Counted from the first letter of the stretch, positions 43,657 through 54,838 are shown. The stretch: DNA of 64,000 bases from DAOUAT01 sp964551735 (GCA_964551735.1 CAZKEF010000006.1:132021-196020), one strand, 5' to 3'. Made by a program: numbers and translations. The notes: generated by a model not told the origin, from the letters alone.

Positions 43657-45990
43657 ATGGCACAAGAAGACACTTATGTCCCCAAGGTTCACCGCATTCA
43701 ACGAACGCTTGGCCAATACCCCATCCTGGGCGAAGCCATGCGCGAGCGTATGCGCCAGGAGCTCTTTCGCCGTGGGGTGATCAGCCGGGACGCGTTTGAG
43801 GCGGAAGTCAAGGAGAAGGCGATCCAGTCGCAGGCGCGCGAGGGTATCGTCAATCCCCACGCCGAGGAAACGGCTGAGATCTGGGAGCGCCGATTGGCCT
43901 TCATCCGCGCCCAGCAGACCGAGTTTTACTTTGCCTTCAATCTCAACCCGCAGCTATTTGAGGAGATCGTGCGCGAGGTTCTCTCCCGGCGGCCGACCGC
44001 GGATCAAATGCTCTCCCTCAACCCAGAGATGGCGCCCCTTGAAGGCCTCTTCTTGCAGCTTGAGAGCTATGCCATGCTGCCGCTTGAAGAACAGGCGCGC
44101 GTCCGGCATCACATGCAAGAGGTCAAGGTTGTGCTGATCAAGGCGCTGATCAGCGATGACTTGGAGTTTGTGCGGATCGCCAAGGAATACCTGGAGTTGG
44201 ACGACCTGAAATGGATCCGCAACCACCGGATCGGCCGCGGCAAGATCGGTGGCAAGGCCGCAGGGCTGGTATTGGCCTGGAAGATTCTCCAGCGCACTGT
44301 GGCGCACGCCAGCGACAAGCGCGAGCCCGTGCGGCTGGCGCTGCCGCAAACCTACTTCGTTGGCGCCGATGTGAGTTACGAATTCCTGAGCGACAACGGC
44401 CTCGTCGTGTACCTGAACCAGAAGTACAAGGATATTGAAACCATCGCGAGCGAGTACCCGGAGGTGTGCGCGGCCTATGAACGCGGCCGTTTCTCGCCCG
44501 ACATCTTCGACGAGTTCCGCGAGTTGCTGACGTTGGTGGGGCGCCAGCCATTGATCGTGCGCTCGTCAAGCCTGTTGGAGGACAATTTCGAACTGTCCTT
44601 TGCCGGCATGTACGAGAGCGTGTTCTGCCCCAACCAGGGCACGCCGGAGGAGAACCTGACCGCCCTCATCGCTGCAATAGCGCGCGTTTACGCCAGCGTT
44701 TACAACCCCAACGTTCTGCTTTATCGGAAGCAGCGGGGCTACCTGGACTATGATGAGCGCATGGCGGTGATGATCCAGGTGGTGCAGGGGGAGCGTTATC
44801 GCGGCTACTACTTCCCGGCCGTGGCCGGCGTGGCCTACAGCCGCAACCCCTACCTGTGGAATCCCAAGCTGCGCCGTGAAGACGGCTTCGCGCGGCTGGT
44901 GGTGGGCCTGGGCACGCGCGCGGTCGAACGGGTGGGTGAGGATTATCCGCGCATGGTGTCGCTGAGCCACCCCACGCTCCGGCCAGAGAAAAGCGCGCAA
45001 GAGGTTCGCTACTACTCGCAATACTACATGGATGTGATCAACCTGGAGGCAAACCAACTGCAAACGGTGCCCGTCAGCGAAGTGCTGCGCGGGGACTATC
45101 CCTGCCTGCGCCAGGTGGCGTCAGTGGCCAGTGATGATTACATCAGGCCGATCATCATGACGGATCACAGCCTTGACGCGGGATCGTTGGTGATCACTCT
45201 GGATGCCCTGCTGAACCAAACTTTGTTCGCCGGGCAACTCCGCGAAGTGCTCAAAGCCTTGGAGCTGGGCTATAGCCGGCCCGTAGACATCGAGTACACC
45301 GTTGTGCTGGGTCGCGAATACCCACGCCCCAGCGTGGAGTTGCACCTGCTCCAGTGCCGCCCGCAGAGCGGCGTGACGACGGCCGAGCAGGTCCGCATCC
45401 CCGAAAACGTGCCGCAGGCTGACATCTTGTTCGGCACCGATAAGTTGGTGCCGAACGGCCGCGTCGGCAGAATCGCCTATATCGTCTATGTGCAGCCGGA
45501 GCAGTATGCTGCTGCGCCGCTTAGTCAGAAGCTAGAGCTGGGCCGCCTGGTCAGCCGGATCAATCAACGGCTGGACGGAAAACGGTTCATCCTGATGGGC
45601 CCGGGCCGCTGGGGTAGTTCGAACCCGGACCTGGGTGTCAAGGTAGGCTACGCTGACTTCTACAACACGCGCGCCCTGGTCGAGGTCGCCTGGGTGCAGG
45701 GCAGGAACCGGCCCACCCTATCCTACGGCACGCACTTCTTCCAGGATCTGGTGGAATCCAACATCTTTCCGTTGGCAATCTATCCTGGGGAGCCGGGCAA
45801 CCCCTTCAACCAGGACTTCTTCACTGAGGCTACCAATGCGCTGCCGGTGCTCTTGCCGGCGGATGCTGCCTTCGCAGAGTATGTGCAGGTGATCAACGTA
45901 CCCGCAACCACCGGCGGCCGCATACTGGAACTGGTGATGAGCGGCGACGAGGGCCGCGCCGTGGCGTTCTTGACCGACGCCAGCAATTGA
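43657..45990 (+). CDS. PEP/pyruvate-binding domain protein (PPDK-like ATP-grasp), without the swivel domain
   Basis: GAGGAGG precedes the ATG. The 777-residue protein has a helical N-terminal region (1-175) and a PPDK/PEP-synthase-type ATP-grasp domain: RGKIGGKAAGLVLA, PLIVRSSSLLEDNFELSFAG, YRGYYFPAVAGVAYSRNP and VDIEYTVV...LLQCRPQS. The phosphohistidine swivel motif and the PEP-binding barrel of PPDK or PpsA are not present. A C-terminal region (ILMGPGRWGSSNPDLGVKVG, YGTHFFQDLVE) is characteristic of this uncharacterised family. It is probably an ATP-dependent phosphotransferase acting on an unknown partner. Confidence 0.75.
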   Translation: MAQEDTYVPKVHRIQRTLGQYPILGEAMRERMRQELFRRGVISRDAFEAEVKEKAIQSQAREGIVNPHAEETAEIWERRLAFIRAQQTEFYFAFNLNPQLFEEIVREVLSRRPTADQMLSLNPEMAPLEGLFLQLESYAMLPLEEQARVRHHMQEVKVVLIKALISDDLEFVRIAKEYLELDDLKWIRNHRIGRGKIGGKAAGLVLAWKILQRTVAHASDKREPVRLALPQTYFVGADVSYEFLSDNGLVVYLNQKYKDIETIASEYPEVCAAYERGRFSPDIFDEFRELLTLVGRQPLIVRSSSLLEDNFELSFAGMYESVFCPNQGTPEENLTALIAAIARVYASVYNPNVLLYRKQRGYLDYDERMAVMIQVVQGERYRGYYFPAVAGVAYSRNPYLWNPKLRREDGFARLVVGLGTRAVERVGEDYPRMVSLSHPTLRPEKSAQEVRYYSQYYMDVINLEANQLQTVPVSEVLRGDYPCLRQVASVASDDYIRPIIMTDHSLDAGSLVITLDALLNQTLFAGQLREVLKALELGYSRPVDIEYTVVLGREYPRPSVELHLLQCRPQSGVTTAEQVRIPENVPQADILFGTDKLVPNGRVGRIAYIVYVQPEQYAAAPLSQKLELGRLVSRINQRLDGKRFILMGPGRWGSSNPDLGVKVGYADFYNTRALVEVAWVQGRNRPTLSYGTHFFQDLVESNIFPLAIYPGEPGNPFNQDFFTEATNALPVLLPADAAFAEYVQVINVPATTGGRILELVMSGDEGRAVAFLTDASN

Positions 45991-46015
45991 TATTCATTCA
46001 CAACTTACCCAACCG

Positions 46016-46070
46016 TAGCGGAGCATCCTGAGTGGAGGGGGATAGCCCGCAGTCGAAGGATGCGGAGCGG
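46016..46070. repeat. Intergenic relative of the CTGAGCGGAGCAC element
   Basis: GTAGCGGAGCATCCTGAGTG, then GCAGTCGAAGGATGCGGAGC, resembles the arms of the element at 12027-12138 in rearranged order. It lies between the PEP/pyruvate-binding protein and the methyltransferase genes. Confidence 0.5.
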
Positions 46071-46090
46071 TCATCTCAAGAAAGGTCAAC

Positions 46091-47371
46091 ATGGGGCAAA
46101 TCACTGATCTCACTTTAGACGCCATCGCGCATGGCGGCGAGGCTATCGGCCGACACGCGGGCAAGGCGGTGTTCGTGCCTTATGCTATCCCCGGCGAGCG
46201 AGTGCGCGTCGAGATCGTCGAAGAGAAGGAGCGGTGGGCGCGCGCGCGGCTGATCAAGGTGTTGGCGTCCAGCCCTGACCGGGTGGCGCCGCCCTGTCCG
46301 CACTTCGGGCCTGATGCGTGCGGCGGCTGCCAGTGGCAGCACATCGCCTATGGCCGCCAGGCCGAGCTAAAACAGGCCATCGTGGCCGACCAGCTCCGCC
46401 GCCTGGGCTGGATCGCGGATCCGCCGGTGGCCGATATCATCGCGCTAGCCGATCCCGAGTCCGCTGACGAGGCACCGGTGTTCCTGGAATACGGCTACCG
46501 CAATCACACCCAGTTTGCCGTCACAGCCGATGGCCGGTTAGGCTATCGCCGTAGGGGCAGCCATGATGTGATCGCCATCGAGCGCTGTCTGCTGCTCGAT
46601 CAGCGCCTGGATAATTTGCACGCAGCCCTGGATGTTGCCTGGCCGGAGCTGACCGGCGTCAGCCTGCGTACTGGCATCAATACCGGCGACGCGCTGATCC
46701 TGTTGGAGGCCGCGGGCGATGAATCACCGGAACTGGAACTTGACCTGCCTGCGGCTTGCGCGGTGTTGACCCCCCGCGGCCTCCAACCGTTAATCGGCGA
46801 GCCTTACCTGTTCGAGGAGGTGGCCGGCCGGCGCTACCGCGTCTCCGCCGAGAGCTTCTTCCAGGTCAACACAGCCGGGGCCGCGGCGCTGGTGGATACG
46901 GTGCTGGCTTGTGCTGACGTCACGCCTGCGGCTGTCGTGCTAGATCTGTACTGCGGGGTCGGTTTGTTTGCGCTGGCGTTGGCAGAAAGGGCCGCCGAGG
47001 TGATCGGTGTGGAATCATCCCCTTCGGCATGTGACGATTTCGCCCATAACGCGCATGAACGGTCGAACATGACCTTGCACGAAGGCGCAGTGGAACAGGT
47101 GTTGTTGGCCCTGAGCGGCCAGGAACAACGCGCCGACGTGGCCGTGCTCGACCCGCCGCGGGCCGGCGCCGGCCGCGAGACGCTGGAGGCCCTGGCCGCC
47201 CTCGGTCCGCAGCGGATCGTCTACGTCTCTTGCGACCCAGCCACCCTGGCCCGCGATGCCGTGCACCTGGTCGCAGTGGGCTACCGCCTGGTCGAAGCCC
47301 AACCCATTGACCTCTTCCCGCAGACCTATCACGTAGAGACTGTAGCGCTGTGGGAGAACATGAGATCGTGA
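46091..47371 (+). CDS. 23S rRNA (uracil-5-)-methyltransferase, RumA/TrmA family
   Basis: The 426-residue protein starts with a TRAM domain (1-59). An iron-sulfur site follows: Cys69, Cys77 and Cys80 (PPCPHFGPDACGGCQW) plus a later Cys in AIERCLLL. The methyltransferase core contains SFFQVNTAGAAALV, DLYCGVGLFALALAE, DPPRAGAG and the catalytic nucleophile in VSCDPATLARD. It makes m5U in 23S rRNA (RlmD/RlmC-like) or in tRNA; the exact position is not determinable. AAAGG precedes the ATG. Confidence 0.88.
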   Translation: MGQITDLTLDAIAHGGEAIGRHAGKAVFVPYAIPGERVRVEIVEEKERWARARLIKVLASSPDRVAPPCPHFGPDACGGCQWQHIAYGRQAELKQAIVADQLRRLGWIADPPVADIIALADPESADEAPVFLEYGYRNHTQFAVTADGRLGYRRRGSHDVIAIERCLLLDQRLDNLHAALDVAWPELTGVSLRTGINTGDALILLEAAGDESPELELDLPAACAVLTPRGLQPLIGEPYLFEEVAGRRYRVSAESFFQVNTAGAAALVDTVLACADVTPAAVVLDLYCGVGLFALALAERAAEVIGVESSPSACDDFAHNAHERSNMTLHEGAVEQVLLALSGQEQRADVAVLDPPRAGAGRETLEALAALGPQRIVYVSCDPATLARDAVHLVAVGYRLVEAQPIDLFPQTYHVETVALWENMRS

Positions 47372-47446
47372 TAACGTGAGGATGTAGCCCAGTATTGGCA
47401 GAGTCGGCCGTTGGAGAAGGCGATCACGCAGTACGCAGTATGCTTT

Positions 47447-47475
47447 TTGCCCTCCCCCCGCTCCTGTGTTATACT
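47447..47475 (+). promoter_or_regulatory. Promoter of rpsO
   Basis: TTGCCC and TATACT with a 17-base spacer lie 76 bases before rpsO. A fragment of ACGCAGTACGCAGTATGC-type repeat (47425-47442) abuts the -35 box. Confidence 0.6.
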
Positions 47476-47551
47476 CCTGTTATCTTGCGACTGGGTCATG
47501 CGCCCCGGTATTCCAGCGGTGCCCCGGTCTATCCATCAAGGAGTGTGAGAA

Positions 47552-47821
47552 ATGGCTCTTTCGAAGGTTGAGAAGAACGCCATCATCCAGGAATACCACG
47601 TACACGACAGTGATACGGGGTCGCCTGAGGTGCAGGTCGCGATCCTTACGACGCGCATCAATGCCCTGATCGAGCATTTGAAGGCGCACAAGCACGACCA
47701 ATCGTCCCGCCGCGGTTTGCTGAAATTGGTCGGTCAGCGCCGCCGGCACCTGGCCTACCTGAGCAACAAGGACCCAGACCGCTACAAAGAGTTGATCGCG
47801 CGGCTGGGCTTGCGTAAGTAG
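47552..47821 (+). CDS. rpsO: 30S ribosomal protein S15
   Basis: The 89-residue protein matches S15 along its whole length: MALSKVEKNAIIQEYHVHDS, DTGSPEVQVAILTTRI, HKHDQSSRRGLLKLVGQRRR and YLSNKDPDRYKELIARLGLR. It binds 16S rRNA helices 20-22 early in 30S assembly. AAGGAGTG precedes the ATG. As in many bacteria, pnp follows, with a hairpin terminator and a further leader hairpin between them. Confidence 0.97.
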   Translation: MALSKVEKNAIIQEYHVHDSDTGSPEVQVAILTTRINALIEHLKAHKHDQSSRRGLLKLVGQRRRHLAYLSNKDPDRYKELIARLGLRK

Positions 47822-47873
47822 GCGAAAGACATATCGCCAGAAGTTCATGGCACAATCGTAAGCGTTACCATAG

Positions 47874-47908
47874 ACGAGTAGATGCGAGGTGTCGTATCTA
47901 CTCGTTTG
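47874..47908 (+). terminator. Hairpin after rpsO
   Basis: ACGAGTAGATGCGA pairs with TCGTATCTACTCGT over 14 bp (one G-U) around a GGTG loop and is followed by TTGG. It is the likely intrinsic or processing terminator of rpsO. Confidence 0.65.
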
Positions 47909-47942
47909 GCGTTAAGTAAATGCGTGCAGGAGCGCAGGAATT

Positions 47943-47982
47943 GGGGATTGAGACAAACAATCCGTCGTTTGTCTCAATCCCC
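47943..47982 (+). promoter_or_regulatory. 16-bp perfect stem-loop in the pnp leader
   Basis: GGGGATTGAGACAAAC, an 8-base loop, then GTTTGTCTCAATCCCC form a perfect stem 75 bases before the pnp start. In E. coli a leader duplex cut by RNase III is the basis of PNPase autoregulation. A similar role here is an inference; a plain repeat or terminator is the alternative. Confidence 0.6.
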
Positions 47983-48057
47983 AGTCCCTGACCTCCAAGT
48001 GCGCCCATCGGGACAACCGTCCCCATGATCCGTACAAGAAAGGGTATTGGGAATTCC

Positions 48058-50316
<2,259 letters not shown>

Positions 50317-50455
50317 GGAAATAGTGATACGTGCTTGGACTCGAGGCTTTGGCCAGTGGGGTGCTGCATTCGGAGAGCCCGGCCGAAGCCTCCGGTCCGG
50401 CGCGAAGAGCAACGACAAGGCCTGACTATTGACGCGACAATCGGATAGAGATGAC

Positions 50456-51034
50456 ATGGACGCGCTGCCACCAGAGATCCAAGAGCCAGTCAAGAAGAAC
50501 GCTCCTCAAACCGGCCTCCGCGCGGTAGTGGGCGGGCTCTTCCGCGATCTGGCCGGCACTGTCATCCCGGCGATCCTCATCGCCGTGCTGATTCATGTCT
50601 TCCTGGCGCAGGCAACGCGCGTCTATGGCCAGAGCATGGAGCCGAATTTCCATACCGACGAGCGGTTGGTTGTCGAGAAGTTCAGCTATCGCCTGCATGC
50701 GCCGCAGCGCGGCGATGTTGTGGTGATCGAAGACCCTAGTGGTGGCCCCGAGTTGTTGATCAAACGGGTGATCGGGCTGCCCGGTGAGCACGTCACTGTT
50801 GCTGAGGGGCGCGTCTTCGTTGACGGCCAGATGCTCGATGAGCCATACCTGGATCAACCCACGCGCGGGCAGGGCAGCTCATGGGTGGTGCCTCCGTTGG
50901 CAGTATTCGTGATGGGCGATAACCGGGGCGCCAGCCGTGATTCACGGGTGTTTGGCCCGGTGCAATTGAATGAGATCGTCGGCCGGGCCGTGTTGCGGTA
51001 CTGGCCGCTGAACGAAATCGGCATCATTCACTGA
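50456..51034 (+). CDS. lepB: Signal peptidase I
   Basis: The ATG at 50456 is chosen; an in-frame TTG at 50429 is possible. The 192-residue protein has one membrane helix (VIPAILIAVLIHVFLAQ) and the catalytic dyad Ser60 (VYGQSMEPNF) and Lys103 (LLIKRVIGLPGE), plus the closing GDNRGASRDSRVFG box. It removes signal peptides from exported proteins, as needed for the many secreted proteins of this window. It is followed after 11 bases by the AI-2E/HAD gene. Confidence 0.93.
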   Translation: MDALPPEIQEPVKKNAPQTGLRAVVGGLFRDLAGTVIPAILIAVLIHVFLAQATRVYGQSMEPNFHTDERLVVEKFSYRLHAPQRGDVVVIEDPSGGPELLIKRVIGLPGEHVTVAEGRVFVDGQMLDEPYLDQPTRGQGSSWVVPPLAVFVMGDNRGASRDSRVFGPVQLNEIVGRAVLRYWPLNEIGIIH

Positions 51035-51045
51035 CGTATAACTTC

Positions 51046-52863
51046 ATGTCAACACGTTGGAGCCCTTTCGTCAAACAACTGGTTATCATCATCCTGTTGA
51101 TCGCAGGCGTTTGGCTGCTGACCCGCGTCCAGGCAGTGTTGGCGCCCCTGGTGTTGGCGCTCCTGTTGGCCTACATCGTCTCGCAGCCGGCAGGGTGGAT
51201 CGTCCGCCGCACAGGCTGGCCGCGGACGCCGGTGATCCTGATCACCCAAATCGTCGTCCTCTTGATTTTGCTGACGGTGCCAGCGATGGTTGCGCCCGGC
51301 CTGGTCAGCGCCCTCACCGTCTTCGGCAACACGTTCATAGCCGTCATTCAAGAACTGCTTGAAGTAACGCCGAAACCGATCACGATCCCACCCTCGTTTA
51401 CGATTGACCTGGGCGCGTTCTACGCGCCGATCAACGAGTGGCTGCGCGGCCTGGTTGGGCCAGACATCCGCACCATCCAGAATCTGCAGGGGCTGCTGCG
51501 ACCATTCGCCAGCGGCGCCGCCGTCGTCGTGCGCGGCGCGGTCAGCAGCATCGTGTGGGCGCTGTTCATCTTCGTGGTCAGTTTCTACGTGACGCTCGAT
51601 AGCTGGCGTCTGGGACGGCTTGTAGTGGCCGCTTTGCCTGAGGCGTGGCGTGAAGAACTGGGGTACATCTGGCGCGAGCTGGTAAAAATCTGGGACGCGT
51701 TTGTGCGCGGGCAGTTCTTGCTGGGCCTGATCATGGGGTTCATCGTTTGGATCGCTATGTCCATCCTGGGCGTGCGCAACGCGGCCGCATTAGGGGTCAT
51801 CTCGGCGTTCTTGGAATTCATCCCCGCCATTGGCCCCGTGCTGGCGGCTATCCCCGCCATCCTCATCGCCCTCATCCTGGGGCCTACCTGGGTCCCACTG
51901 CCCAACGTGTGGTTCGCTGTCGTCATTGGCCTGACCTACTTTGCCTTGCAGCAGTTTGAGAACCTGTATCTCCTGCCCAGGGTGGTGGGCAGCCGGGTGC
52001 GGCTTCATCCGGCTGTGGTGATCGTGGGTGCCTTGGCCGGTGCGCAGTTGGCGGGGATATTGGGCATCTTATTGGCCGCCCCGGTGATCGCGGCGGGCCG
52101 GCTGCTGTTGGGCTACATCCTCCGCAAGCTCTTCGACCAATCGACTGTCCCCGAGATCGCGCCGCCGCCTGGCCGTGAGCAGCTCTGGGGCGAGTTGGTG
52201 CGACAGCGACCGGTGCGTGCCGTGCTATTTGACCTGGATGGCACGTTGATCGAAACCGACGATCATGTCGTGCAGGGGTTGGCACGACGCCTGCATTTCC
52301 TGGGTCGGCTATTGCCACAGGCCCGCCGGGTGGCCGTAGCGCGGCGCATCCTGATGAATTCCGAGGTGTTCGTCAACGGCGTAGTAACGCTGCTCGATCG
52401 GGTCCACCTGGATGCGATCATGTTTCGGTTGGGCGACTGGCCGCGTCGATGGCGCGGCCTTCGGCGCCGTGACGACTTCGTGGCGGTGACTGGGACTCTG
52501 GATGCCGTCCGGCTCCTGAGCAGGCGGGGATATGCGGTTGGGCTGGTCACCAGCCGCAGCAGGGCCGATGCACAGCACTTTCTGAAGCAGTTCGGCATGG
52601 CTGACCTGTTTGGCGTTGTGATCACACGGGACGACGTCCAACGATTGAAGCCTCACCCCATGCCGGTGCGCATGGCGGCCGCGAAGCTGGGGGTCGCGCC
52701 GGCCGAGTGCGTGATGGTGGGCGACACCAACGTCGATACGCGGTCGGCCAAGGCGGCCGGGGCGCTGGCTGTGGGGGTGCTGTGCGGGTTCGGCGAGGCC
52801 AGCGACTTCGGTGAGGCTGACCTGGTGGTGGATTCACCCGCCAAATTGGGGGATTGGTTGTAG
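51046..52863 (+). CDS. AI-2E-family transporter fused to a HAD hydrolase
   Basis: The 605-residue protein has two parts. Residues 1-370 form an AI-2E/PerM-type membrane protein with about eight helices (QLVIIILLIAGVWLLTRVQ, AFLEFIPAIGPVLAAIPAIL, LAGILGILLAAPVIAAGRLL). Residues 388-605 are a HAD phosphatase with VLFDLDGTLIETD (nucleophile Asp and acid/base Asp), LVTSRSRADAQHFL, RLKPHPMPVR (Lys) and VMVGDTNVDTRSAK, resembling phosphoglycolate phosphatase. The join is continuous, without frameshift. The transporter substrate is unknown. A fusion suggests that the cytoplasmic domain dephosphorylates something linked to transport. Confidence 0.85.
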   Translation: MSTRWSPFVKQLVIIILLIAGVWLLTRVQAVLAPLVLALLLAYIVSQPAGWIVRRTGWPRTPVILITQIVVLLILLTVPAMVAPGLVSALTVFGNTFIAVIQELLEVTPKPITIPPSFTIDLGAFYAPINEWLRGLVGPDIRTIQNLQGLLRPFASGAAVVVRGAVSSIVWALFIFVVSFYVTLDSWRLGRLVVAALPEAWREELGYIWRELVKIWDAFVRGQFLLGLIMGFIVWIAMSILGVRNAAALGVISAFLEFIPAIGPVLAAIPAILIALILGPTWVPLPNVWFAVVIGLTYFALQQFENLYLLPRVVGSRVRLHPAVVIVGALAGAQLAGILGILLAAPVIAAGRLLLGYILRKLFDQSTVPEIAPPPGREQLWGELVRQRPVRAVLFDLDGTLIETDDHVVQGLARRLHFLGRLLPQARRVAVARRILMNSEVFVNGVVTLLDRVHLDAIMFRLGDWPRRWRGLRRRDDFVAVTGTLDAVRLLSRRGYAVGLVTSRSRADAQHFLKQFGMADLFGVVITRDDVQRLKPHPMPVRMAAAKLGVAPAECVMVGDTNVDTRSAKAAGALAVGVLCGFGEASDFGEADLVVDSPAKLGDWL

Positions 52864-52881
52864 TACCCCGCCACTTTAGAG

Positions 52882-53011
52882 TTACCCTGAGCCTATCGAA
52901 GGGGGTCTCGCGGCGGCCAAAGAACCTGTCCCGAACGTAGTGAAGGTTTCTTCGCTGGATTCTCGCCGTGGCGGAAGGTTAGGGGTCAACCCGCTTAGAA
53001 TGACAGACACC
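52882..53011. repeat. CCCTGAGCCT-type dispersed repeat, copy 2
   Basis: TTACCCTGAGCCTATCGAAG, GGTCTCGC, AAAGAACC, TTTCTTCGCTGG, TTCTCGCCG and CGCTTAGAATGACAGACACC follow the same order as the copy at 33548-33653. It lies between the convergent AI-2E/HAD and permease genes. Confidence 0.6.
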
Positions 53012-53015
53012 CCCC

Positions 53016-53876
53016 TTACGCGCTGCGCGCCGGCATCCGCCGCTCCAGCCAGCGCACCAGCAGCGCCAGGCCAACAGTCATCACCAGGTACATGAACGCC
53101 ACCACGTTGTAGGTCTCGAAAAAGCGGAAGGTGCTGGACGAGTAGACCTTGCCGATCTGGGTGATATCCTGCACGCCCAGCGCGGAGACCAGTGACGAGT
53201 CCTTCAACATGGCGATGAAGTCGTTGCCCAGCGGCGGCAGCACGTTCCGCACCGCCTGGGGCAAGATCACGTGGCGCATCGCCTGCCGGTAGCTCATCCC
53301 CACCGAGCGTGCGGCTTCCATCTGACCCCGGCCAATGGATTCGATCCCCGCCCGAAAGATCTCGGAGATGAATGCGCTATAGCCGATGGTCAGCGCGATG
53401 ATCGCGCGCATGGTGAAGTTCAGATCGCGCACCTGGAGCGCGATCAGCGGCTCGCCGAACCCGGCCAGCACGCCGGTCCCCACCAGCAGCCGGCCGATCC
53501 CCTGGATGCCGCCCACCAGCGCCGGCGCGGCCACGAAGGCCATGTAGTACAAGATCACCAGCATGGGCACCCCGCGAATGATCTCCACGTAGAACGACGA
53601 GACCTCACGCCAAAACCGGCTGCCCGACACCCGCATCAGCCCGATGGCCAGCCCTAGCAGCATGGCCAGCGCATAGGCGATCAGTGTAACGTAAATCGTA
53701 GTCCCCACGCCCTTCACCACCGCGCGCAGGATCACCTGGTAATCCGTGCGTGCCAGCATGGTCCACAGGAACAGGATGCCCAACAGGATCGCGGCCAACA
53801 GCCAATAAGGCAGCCGCGCCAACCGGTTTGTGAACGGGGCCAGGCGCGATTCGCGGGGGGAGAGGGTGTGAGACAT
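53016..53876 (-). CDS. Amino-acid ABC transporter permease (HisM/GlnP family)
   Basis: The 286-residue membrane protein has the polar amino-acid permease pattern: KGVGTTIYVTLIAYALAMLL, FYVEIIRGVPMLVILYYMAF, FISEIFRAGIESIGRGQMEA and the EAA loop region EAARSVGMSYRQAMRHVILP. It forms the membrane channel for a substrate-binding protein. It follows the binding-protein gene on the minus strand after an 80-base spacer that holds an inverted repeat. No ATP-binding subunit gene is in the window. Confidence 0.9.
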   Translation of the reverse strand: MSHTLSPRESRLAPFTNRLARLPYWLLAAILLGILFLWTMLARTDYQVILRAVVKGVGTTIYVTLIAYALAMLLGLAIGLMRVSGSRFWREVSSFYVEIIRGVPMLVILYYMAFVAAPALVGGIQGIGRLLVGTGVLAGFGEPLIALQVRDLNFTMRAIIALTIGYSAFISEIFRAGIESIGRGQMEAARSVGMSYRQAMRHVILPQAVRNVLPPLGNDFIAMLKDSSLVSALGVQDITQIGKVYSSSTFRFFETYNVVAFMYLVMTVGLALLVRWLERRMPARSA

Positions 53877-53904
53877 GCGGACTCCTGGGACTGGAAGCCG
53901 ATTG

Positions 53905-53946
53905 CTAGAAGCTGGTGGCTGGACTCCGCAGGGTACCAGCTTCTAG
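53905..53946 (-). promoter_or_regulatory. Inverted repeat between binding-protein and permease genes
   Basis: CTAGAAGCTGGT (53905-53916) and ACCAGCTTCTAG (53935-53946) form a perfect 12-bp stem. Such hairpins often lower expression of the permease relative to the binding protein. It may also be another dispersed repeat. Confidence 0.5.
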
Positions 53947-53956
53947 CTTCCAGTTA

Positions 53957-54838
53957 CTACTTCGCCGTTGGGTCGTACAGGAAGAACCAACGGGTGTTCA
54001 GGTGATCAATAAACCCGTCCTGCCTCAGCGTTGCGATGGCGGCGTTGAAGGGGGCGACCAGGTCGGAGCCGGGGGTGAAGATGAAACCGAAGTCCTCGGT
54101 GCCCAGCGGTCCGCCCACCACCTTGAGCTTGTCCGGGTTGGCGCCGATGTAGCCGCGGGAGGAGGCCTGATCCATCAGCACCATGTCCACGTCACCGGCC
54201 AACAGCGCCTGCACGGACGCGCCGAAGGTCTCGAACAGCTTGATGCGCGGATTCTGCTCGTCCCCATCCAGCACCTCGTACACCGCCACGTAGAAGTTCG
54301 TCGTCCCCGCCTGCGCACCGATCAGCAGCTTCTCGTCTGCGCCGAAGGTGGCCGCGTCGGTGAAACGTTCCTCGTCCGCCCGCACCAGCATGAACTGCTG
54401 CGAGGTCATGTATGCGTCAGAGAAGTCCACCTGCTGTTTGCGCTCGTCGTTGATCGTGATGCCGTCCATGCCAATGTTGAACTGGCCGTCCTTCACCGCC
54501 GCAATCATGCTGTCCCAGTTCGTCGTCTGCCACTCCACCACGCAGTTCACCCGCCGACAGATCTCGTTGACCGCGTCATATTCCCAGCCGACCGCGGCGC
54601 CCGTCACCGGGTCCACGAACTGGAGCGGCGGGTAATCGTTGGCGACTGCAGCAATCACCACCTGACCCTTCAGATCAGGCAGGCGCAGGGTGGGCGCGGC
54701 GGCGGCAGGGTGGGCCGGTTCTGCGACCGGGGCAGGGGGCAGCGGTTCAGCGGTCGGCGCGATGGTCGCAGGCGCGCAGGCCGAGAGGATCAGGCTGATC
54801 AGGATGACCAGCGAGAACAGGAATGCATGCTTCTTCAT
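53957..54838 (-). CDS. Amino-acid ABC transporter substrate-binding lipoprotein
   Basis: AGGAGG lies upstream of the ATG at 54838. The 293-residue product has a lipoprotein signal (FLFSLVILISLILSAC, lipobox LSAC), a Pro/Ala-rich linker and a periplasmic-binding-protein type 2 domain: YPPLQFVDPVTGAAVGWEYD, NWDSMIAAVKDGQFNIGMDG, ITINDERKQQVDFSDAYM and LLAGDVDMVLMDQ. It captures a polar amino acid outside the membrane. The permease gene follows. Confidence 0.9.
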   Translation of the reverse strand: MKKHAFLFSLVILISLILSACAPATIAPTAEPLPPAPVAEPAHPAAAAPTLRLPDLKGQVVIAAVANDYPPLQFVDPVTGAAVGWEYDAVNEICRRVNCVVEWQTTNWDSMIAAVKDGQFNIGMDGITINDERKQQVDFSDAYMTSQQFMLVRADEERFTDAATFGADEKLLIGAQAGTTNFYVAVYEVLDGDEQNPRIKLFETFGASVQALLAGDVDMVLMDQASSRGYIGANPDKLKVVGGPLGTEDFGFIFTPGSDLVAPFNAAIATLRQDGFIDHLNTRWFFLYDPTAK

